Virus record (IMG/VR): IMGVR_UViG_3300012929_000012
Location: 1 to 42,595 of that record
Source of the DNA: a virus
Length of the DNA: 42,595 nucleotides
Direction: 5' to 3' (one strand)
Part shown: piece after piece, positions 39,279 to 42,595 of the stretch
Numbering within the stretch: the first letter of the stretch is position 1
Layout of the letters: every line of letters starts with the position of its first letter
Program-made: the position numbers and the translations under genes
Notes under the pieces: model-generated
What the model saw: the letters and a program-made list of their open reading frames with translations, nothing else
What the model was told of the DNA's origin: nothing
Database searches by the model: none

Positions 39279-39302
39279 GGGCCCGGCTGTGACCCCGGGC
39301 CC
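39279..39302 (-). terminator. Candidate terminator after the Tad2-like gene
   Basis: GGGCCCGG (39279-39286) pairs with CCGGGCCC (39295-39302), 8 bp with an 8-nt loop. On the minus strand it is followed by TTTGTTTG. It would end transcripts coming from 39702. Confidence 0.5.
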
Positions 39303-39320
39303 GACTCTGGCGATTTCTCC

Positions 39321-39337
39321 GCGACCTCGCTTTCTAG
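39321..39337. repeat. 17-bp direct repeat, copy A
   Basis: GCGACCTCGCTTTCTAG occurs here and at 39411-39427. Copy B contains the stop codon of the Tad2-like gene, so copy A, with the same minus-strand TAG, may be a remnant of a duplicated gene end. Confidence 0.9.
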
Positions 39338-39394
39338 CCGAAAACCGGCTGGAGATTTTCGGGGCATATTACGAAAGGCGGGCCCGGTCGGGCT

Positions 39395-39408
39395 GTTCAA
39401 AATTGAAC
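39395..39408. promoter_or_regulatory. Palindrome GTTCAAAATTGAAC
   Basis: Arms GTTCAA and TTGAAC with centre AA, lying just 3' of the Tad2-like gene. A possible operator or part of a small-RNA hairpin. Confidence 0.4.
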
Positions 39409-39410
39409 AC

Positions 39411-39427
39411 GCGACCTCGCTTTCTAG
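39411..39427. repeat. 17-bp direct repeat, copy B
   Basis: Identical to 39321-39337. It overlaps the last codons and TAG of the Tad2-like gene. Confidence 0.9.
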
Positions 39428-39702
39428 GTGGCCGTGACCGGCTCCGCCTTGGCTTCCACAGGCGATTGCGGCGCGGGCTCGCTTGCCACAAATAGGCCCC
39501 AGTCCGTCGCGAGGATGTCAGTCTGCGACGCCAGCCAAGGCACGCGATCGCCCTGCGCCGTGTGCATGAAGATGTAGGGCAGCGTCATTTTGCTGTTTTC
39601 GTCGGGCACCTGCAGCTCGAGTGACATGCCTTTCCCGTTCCAACCTGGCCGGGTGGCGCGCTTGCCTGCCCGCAAAATGTTTAGCGCTTGTCCGAGATCC
39701 AT
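39424..39702 (-). CDS. tad2: Tad2-like protein (DUF2829; putative Thoeris inhibitor)
   Basis: 92 aa; ATG 39702 with GGGAGAGG about 7 nt upstream; the frame is open 24 codons further but without an SD. The core matches DUF2829/Tad2: MDLGQALNILRAGKRATRPGW, MTLPYIFMHTAQGD, VPWLASQTDILATDWGLF, followed by a Pro/Ala/Glu tail. Tad2 tetramers sequester Thoeris signal molecules (gcADPR) and some bind CBASS cyclic nucleotides. First gene of the minus operon, so probably expressed early. Confidence 0.85.
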   Translation of the reverse strand: MDLGQALNILRAGKRATRPGWNGKGMSLELQVPDENSKMTLPYIFMHTAQGDRVPWLASQTDILATDWGLFVASEPAPQSPVEAKAEPVTAT

Positions 39703-39728
39703 GTTTCGGCCTCTCCCTTGGCGGCCGG

Positions 39729-39753
39729 TGTAACAGTTGTTACATCTGTGACA
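39729..39753. promoter_or_regulatory. Three TGTNACA palindromes (operator-like cluster)
   Basis: TGTAACA, TGTTACA and TGTGACA occur at 39729, 39738 and 39747 with 2-nt gaps; the first two form a larger 16-bp palindrome. They lie 27 bp upstream of the Tad2-like ATG. An alternative is that they encode a VTDVTTVT repeat in a minus frame that lacks an ATG. Confidence 0.5.
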
Positions 39754-39828
39754 GGGGCCGAGGATGAGCCGCAACCTGCGCCCCTACTCGCCCTTTCTTC
39801 GGCGCTCGATATCCAGCATCGTCCGCAC

Positions 39829-40020
39829 TCAGTTTGCTGGCTTGAGCACTCCAACCTCGCGGACCTTCGGGCTTTCGGCGACTTCGGGCACTATCCCTTG
39901 CAGAGGGTCGTGACACCGCGTATCTATGTCGACTTTTCTTTTGCAGGCTAGTCGCACAACCTGTACGTCGGCTTTCTCGGCCGCGACTATCGTAACGTGC
40001 GCGATCGGGCGGCGCTGCAC
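39829..40020 (-). CDS. Possible small protein in the control region (63 aa)
   Basis: GTG 40020 to TGA 39829. Reads VQRRPIAHVTIVAAEKADVQ, then VVRLACKRKVDIDTRCHDPL and ends VREVGVLKPAN. It looks more protein-like than random, but there is no SD and the codon use is mixed. The 346-bp space 39703-40048 holds no better gene. It may be a leader peptide, or non-coding control DNA. Confidence 0.25.
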   Translation of the reverse strand: MQRRPIAHVTIVAAEKADVQVVRLACKRKVDIDTRCHDPLQGIVPEVAESPKVREVGVLKPAN

Positions 40021-40043
40021 CAAAATGTCGTACTGGTGCAGAA

Positions 40044-40056
40044 ATTGATTGTTTGA
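40044..40056. repeat. 13-bp direct repeat flanking the recombinase gene, left
   Basis: ATTGATTGTTTGA at 40044-40056 recurs at 40590-40602. It contains a stop TGA in frame and then the TTG start codon of the recombinase. Confidence 0.92.
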
Positions 40057-40594
40057 CGCTCTTTCAAAAGCCGAACTGCTCGCCCTGCTGCGAGCTGCCC
40101 GGGACAAAAGCGCCCGCGATTGGCTGATGATCCTTGTCACGTACACACACGGCCTGCGCGTGTCTGAAACTCTTGCCCTGACTGGGGAAAACATCGTCGG
40201 CGATTACATCGACGTGCGTCGATTGAAAGGATCCCGACGGACAAAGCAGCCGCTTTTTGACAACCCCGACCCACTGCTCGACGAGCGCGCCGCGGTGCTT
40301 GAATTGGTCGCGAATCAACCGCGCAATCAAAAACTGTTCCCGCTCAGCCGCTGGACGTTCGACCGCCGCATGAAGCAGTTCGCGACAGCCGCGGGCGTCG
40401 ATCTCCACAAGGCGCACGCGCACGCGCTCAAGCATGCCTGCGCGATGCAACTCATAGACACCGCTGGAATTCACCGCACGCAGGCCTGGCTCGGCCATGA
40501 ATCGATTGCGAGCACCGGCCGCTATCTGAATCCGAGCGCGGAGCAGGTAGCGGAGGCCGCGCGCGCTGCTATGAAAAAACCCGCCGGCGATTGA
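40049..40594 (+). CDS. int: Tyrosine recombinase (integrase), compact
   Basis: 181 aa, essentially only the catalytic domain. Arg37 (HGLRVSE), Lys60 (RRLKGSR), a HALKH box at 125-129 where the canonical second Arg is Lys128, His150 (WLGHES) and Tyr159 (TGRYL). HxLKH variants occur in small phage recombinases. Lacks an N-terminal arm-binding domain. The frame opens at a TTG right after a stop, with no SD, so initiation may depend on an unusual signal. It should catalyse integration or excision; the phage is therefore probably temperate. Confidence 0.85.
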   Translation: MFDALSKAELLALLRAARDKSARDWLMILVTYTHGLRVSETLALTGENIVGDYIDVRRLKGSRRTKQPLFDNPDPLLDERAAVLELVANQPRNQKLFPLSRWTFDRRMKQFATAAGVDLHKAHAHALKHACAMQLIDTAGIHRTQAWLGHESIASTGRYLNPSAEQVAEAARAAMKKPAGD

Positions 40595-40602
40595 TTGTTT
40601 GA
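40590..40602. repeat. 13-bp direct repeat flanking the recombinase gene, right
   Basis: ATTGATTGTTTGA; it contains the recombinase stop codon (TGA 40592-40594). The distance to the left copy, 546 bp, equals the ORF length. Downstream, 40603-40786 holds no gene I can support. Confidence 0.92.
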
Positions 40603-40786
40603 TTTCTAAGTGGAGTTTTCAGCCCCGCCAGGGGTGCACGTCGTGGTTCCTAGCCGTTGGTAACTTGGCGATCCTGGCACCTGCCCGCAGAATGGCTAGC
40701 GACCGAACTCTGGCCGCATCCCTTACAGTTTTGCGTTTTCCGGCACGCCAAAGCCGGGCCCGCCTCCGCGCCTAATAGTCACCCGT

Positions 40787-41137
40787 GTGTCTCTGAAAAT
40801 CGCGCTGTATCGAAGCGGCCGGTTCTCGCACTTCCTGCCGCGCAAAAAAGCCATGCGCAGACTCTCTCTCGGCATCTATCGCCGGCGGGATGAGACATCG
40901 ATCGAAGAAGTCGAGCGCGATGCCGCGCAGGTGATGCAGGCGCAGTTTCTGACGGTCGATGCGAAATTTGGGACCGGCAACATGGTGCCCTTCTCGCGGG
41001 TGCTCAATCCGTGGAAGAAACCGCCGAGCCTGCACTACCCGATTCCCGCGTGCGTCGCGCACGGGCGGCTGCTGCGCTGTAAAGATGTGAATCACGTACC
41101 GAAAGCGACCGATGACGCGGAGCAGCAGAGCGCGTGA
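40787..41137 (+). CDS. Hypothetical protein (116 aa)
   Basis: Start GTG 40787 is tentative; ATG 40852 is possible. The protein has a basic N-terminus and a central helix (EEVERDAAQVMQAQFLTVDA), then a Pro-rich part. No domain recognised. First gene of the right-hand small-gene run leading to the terminase; overlaps the next ORF by GTGA. Confidence 0.55.
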   Translation: MSLKIALYRSGRFSHFLPRKKAMRRLSLGIYRRRDETSIEEVERDAAQVMQAQFLTVDAKFGTGNMVPFSRVLNPWKKPPSLHYPIPACVAHGRLLRCKDVNHVPKATDDAEQQSA

Positions 41138-41271
41138 AACCCGCGACGGCGTCCGAGCACGATCTGTTCTTGCCGTGGGTGATCGAGCTTGTGTCCGCAA
41201 CAATGTCGCGCTACTACCCTGATGAGTTTCCGCTGGCGACCGCGCCGGCCGAGCTTGAGAAAGCTGCATAA
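41134..41271 (+). CDS. Small hypothetical protein (45 aa)
   Basis: GTG 41134 overlaps the preceding TGA (GTGA). A helix-rich peptide (SEHDLFLPWVIELVSATMSR). Its stop is followed immediately by the next start. The tight chain favours coding. Function unknown. Confidence 0.5.
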   Translation: MKPATASEHDLFLPWVIELVSATMSRYYPDEFPLATAPAELEKAA

Positions 41272-41273
41272 AT

Positions 41274-41504
41274 GTGGCTGCTAGCCTTTTTCCTCACGAA
41301 CTCACCGATCTCACCCGGGACGCAGTTTCTGGTTTCGTTGGCGGGCTGCTGCTTTTGGGTGTCAGCTGGTTTGCTGCTACTCGTCGCGCTCGCCGGCGAG
41401 CGACGGCCCGCGTCGAAGAAAGGCTCGACGATCACGCCGTCGAAATCCGCCACACCCAGCGCGAAAGCAACGTCGAACCCTTCTATCCCGGGAAAGAATT
41501 GTGA
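41274..41504 (+). CDS. Single-pass membrane protein, possible i-spanin-like (76 aa)
   Basis: GTG 41274 is preferred over an overlapping 116-aa frame from ATG 41272, whose composition is poor. A transmembrane helix at about 20-36 (GFVGGLLLLGVSWFAAT) is followed by an Arg-rich stop-transfer and a short coiled coil (RVEERLDDHAVEIRHTQRES). Next to an overlapping lipoprotein-like ORF, this recalls an Rz/Rz1 pair, but the coil is very short and the holin is far away. Confidence 0.5.
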   Translation: MAASLFPHELTDLTRDAVSGFVGGLLLLGVSWFAATRRARRRATARVEERLDDHAVEIRHTQRESNVEPFYPGKEL

Positions 41505-41746
41505 GCCGCTCGGCCCTCTCCCCGATGAGGCGCTCGATGCTCTGTTTGGCGGTCCTCTGTTCGGTCATCGAGTCGGGCTGCGCGCATCCCAAACGACACT
41601 CCGGAATCAGCGCTCTCATTGATCCGCCCTGTTTAATTGGGCCGATTCTGTTGCAAGATTGCGATATGAGCCAGGCCGAGCCCAAGTGCAAGGTCGTGAA
41701 AGTGCGATATAAGCAGGGCTGCGAGCGCCTGGTGGTCGACAAATAA
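41501..41746 (+). CDS. Lipoprotein-like Cys-rich small protein (81 aa)
   Basis: GTG 41501 overlaps the previous stop; ATG 41525 is an alternative. A short hydrophobic leader (MLCLAVLCSVIESGC) ends in a Cys but with an imperfect lipobox (ESGC). The mature part has four further Cys (PPCLIG, DCDM, KCKVVKV, GCERL). It could be an o-spanin-like lipoprotein paired with the preceding gene, or a periplasmic disulfide protein. Confidence 0.55.
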   Translation: MSRSALSPMRRSMLCLAVLCSVIESGCAHPKRHSGISALIDPPCLIGPILLQDCDMSQAEPKCKVVKVRYKQGCERLVVDK

Positions 41747-41747
41747 C

Positions 41748-41990
41748 GTGGCGAACTTTCGCAATCGCGAGTATCACCGGCGGGCGGCGCGGCAAGCGCT
41801 GCGCGTCGCGGGCGGGCTTGCGCTCTACGACCCGAACACGGGATTTTATCGCCCCGCTTTGCGACCCGTACCATACGAGCGACGAGAGCAACGAAAGCCT
41901 CGAGCTGTGCCTGCGGAGCAGATGAGCCTCGATTTCGAAGAGCGGAAGCCGCTGCAAGACCTTTTCCCGGAAGCCTACCTTGGAGAGTAA
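41748..41990 (+). CDS. Hypothetical basic protein (80 aa)
   Basis: GTG 41748. Arg-rich (NREYHRRAARQALR, YERREQRKPRAVP), then EQMSLDFEERKPLQDLFP. No domain. Overlaps the next gene. Confidence 0.55.
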   Translation: MANFRNREYHRRAARQALRVAGGLALYDPNTGFYRPALRPVPYERREQRKPRAVPAEQMSLDFEERKPLQDLFPEAYLGE

Positions 41991-42192
41991 TCATCCAATC
42001 GTGCTTAGCCCGCACGTGTTTGCGGCCATCCTCTCCGCGCACGGCGGCGAGCTGTGTTTCGAGAACATCGTGCGCTTCAACCAAGAGCGGCGGCGGCGCA
42101 AGGCCTCGGGCGTGATCTGCGACCACTGCCTGCAGGGCCATCAGGAGCACTGCACGGTGCCAGAACTGTGCGATTGTCTGTGCCACCGCTAG
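41980..42192 (+). CDS. Small His/Cys-rich protein (70 aa)
   Basis: TTG 41980 with GGAAG 8 nt upstream. Contains CDHCLQGHQEHCTVPELCDCLCH, which looks like a metal-binding cluster at the C-terminus. No family assigned; may act as a zinc adaptor like the gene spanning the ends. Confidence 0.6.
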   Translation: MESNHPIVLSPHVFAAILSAHGGELCFENIVRFNQERRRRKASGVICDHCLQGHQEHCTVPELCDCLCHR

Positions 42193-42203
42193 ACGAAATC
42201 AGG

Positions 42204-42431
42204 ATGAACGAAATTATCCGAGCCGGGCTCACCGATCAGCAGGCGCGTGTCGCCGACTTACTGCTCGAAGGTTTGCGGAATCACGAAATCGCGGCACGGC
42301 TGAAGCTCTCCCCGCGCACCATCAAGCAACACCTGCGAAACCTCTCCAATGCGTTCCAGATTTCCTCGGGCGCTGGCCAGAAAATTCGCCTAGCCTGCAA
42401 GTTAGCTTCTTTCTCCGTCAACTGCCGATGA
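42204..42431 (+). CDS. LuxR-type HTH protein (75 aa)
   Basis: ATG 42204. Essentially a stand-alone GerE/LuxR HTH: LTDQQARVADLLLEGLRNHE followed by IAARLKLSPRTIKQHLRNL. No sensory domain. It is the only obvious transcriptional regulator in the window and sits just before the terminase cluster, so it could control late genes. Overlaps the next gene by ATGA (42428-42431). Confidence 0.8.
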   Translation: MNEIIRAGLTDQQARVADLLLEGLRNHEIAARLKLSPRTIKQHLRNLSNAFQISSGAGQKIRLACKLASFSVNCR

Positions 42432-42595
42432 GCACCGCCGCCATCCAAGCCCCTGATTATGCCCACTCTCATGACGGCGGCGTGCCCGGGCTCTACAAGA
42501 TCTGCGAGAACTGCGGGCGCAATTTCTTCCGCTGCATCCAGTCGACGCGACAGACGCGGCATGGAGGCGGCGCGAATCACTGCTGTAAATGTCGC
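42428..42595 (+). CDS. Cys-rich Zn-ribbon protein, N-terminal part (continues at position 2)
   Basis: ATG 42428 overlaps the HTH stop (ATGA). The 56 codons to the window end read MSTAAIQAPDYAHSHDGG.. with CENCG and CCKC. The frame then continues at base 89 (following the identical bases 1-88), giving the full ~108-aa protein described at 2-247. Confidence 0.85.
   Translation, partial: MSTAAIQAPDYAHSHDGGVPGLYKICENCGRNFFRCIQSTRQTRHGGGANHCCKCR
42508..42595. repeat. Direct terminal repeat, right copy
   Basis: Exact copy of bases 1-88; see the left copy. Confidence 0.97.

Noticed and set aside
39688-39951. 87-aa plus ORF across the Tad2-like promoter region
   Set aside because: No SD and no protein-like pattern; lies over the operator-like palindromes.
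41272-41622. 116-aa ORF overlapping the 41274 and 41501 genes
   Set aside because: Poor composition after its first 35 codons. The other two frames give a membrane protein and a lipoprotein-like protein coupled by overlap.
1-42595. CRISPR array, tRNA or rRNA genes
   Set aside because: No regularly spaced repeats and no cloverleaf-like or rRNA-like stretches were seen by eye; a tRNAscan run would be needed to exclude a degenerate tRNA.

Overview
The window looks like the complete, terminally overlapping genome of a temperate tailed phage with podovirus (P22-like) virion architecture, about 42.5 kb unique. The first 88 bases recur exactly as the last 88 (42508-42595), and one Cys-rich gene (start 42428, stop 247) reads across the joined ends, so the molecule is circular or terminally redundant. 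Base composition is high-GC. Several accessory proteins (fibronectin-III module with Sec leader, lipoprotein, cysteine-containing secreted fibre domains) resemble proteins I associate with soil Acidobacteriota; that host guess is inference only.

Layout. (1) Right arm, plus strand, 40787 through the junction to 28945: small pre-terminase genes (a possible spanin-like pair, a LuxR-type HTH protein, Zn-ribbon proteins), TerS/TerL (799-2648), small proteins, P22-like portal (4209-6383), scaffold-like protein, P22-type coat protein (7669-8913), neck/tail genes (gp4-like 11012-11806, gp10-like 12293-13747), ejection-type proteins (14539-19133), a fibre/surface block in which every gene carries an export signal (19723-25965), then a lysis and accessory block (DUF5675, small membrane protein, 3TM holin, Acb2-like hairpin protein, FkbM methyltransferase). 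(2) Minus strand, 39702 down to 28949: an early/accessory operon of tightly overlapping (ATGA/GTGA) genes: Tad2-like DUF2829 protein, HNH nucleases, Zn-ribbon and CCHC zinc-knuckle proteins, DUF559 nuclease, P-loop ATPase, J-domain protein, C5 cytosine methyltransferase, SANT/HNH protein, Gp37/Gp68-family protein. (3) Between the arms, 39703-40786: a control region with palindromes and a plus-strand tyrosine recombinase bracketed by 13-bp direct repeats. No DNA polymerase, primase, helicase, CI-like repressor or tRNA was recognised, so replication probably leans on the host.

Unusual features. The putative tail fibre has a canonical podovirus head-binding domain placed behind a Sec-like leader, and it is followed by four more exported proteins, two of which share a duplicated N-terminal domain. 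Small minus-strand 'moron' genes (Tat leader, lipoprotein, Zn proteins) sit inside the plus-strand structural operon. Two predicted counter-defence proteins acting on nucleotide second messengers (Acb2-like and Tad2-like) are encoded in opposite arms. Starts were chosen from overlaps and Shine-Dalgarno (SD) motifs by eye; no database search was possible, so family names rest on motif recognition.
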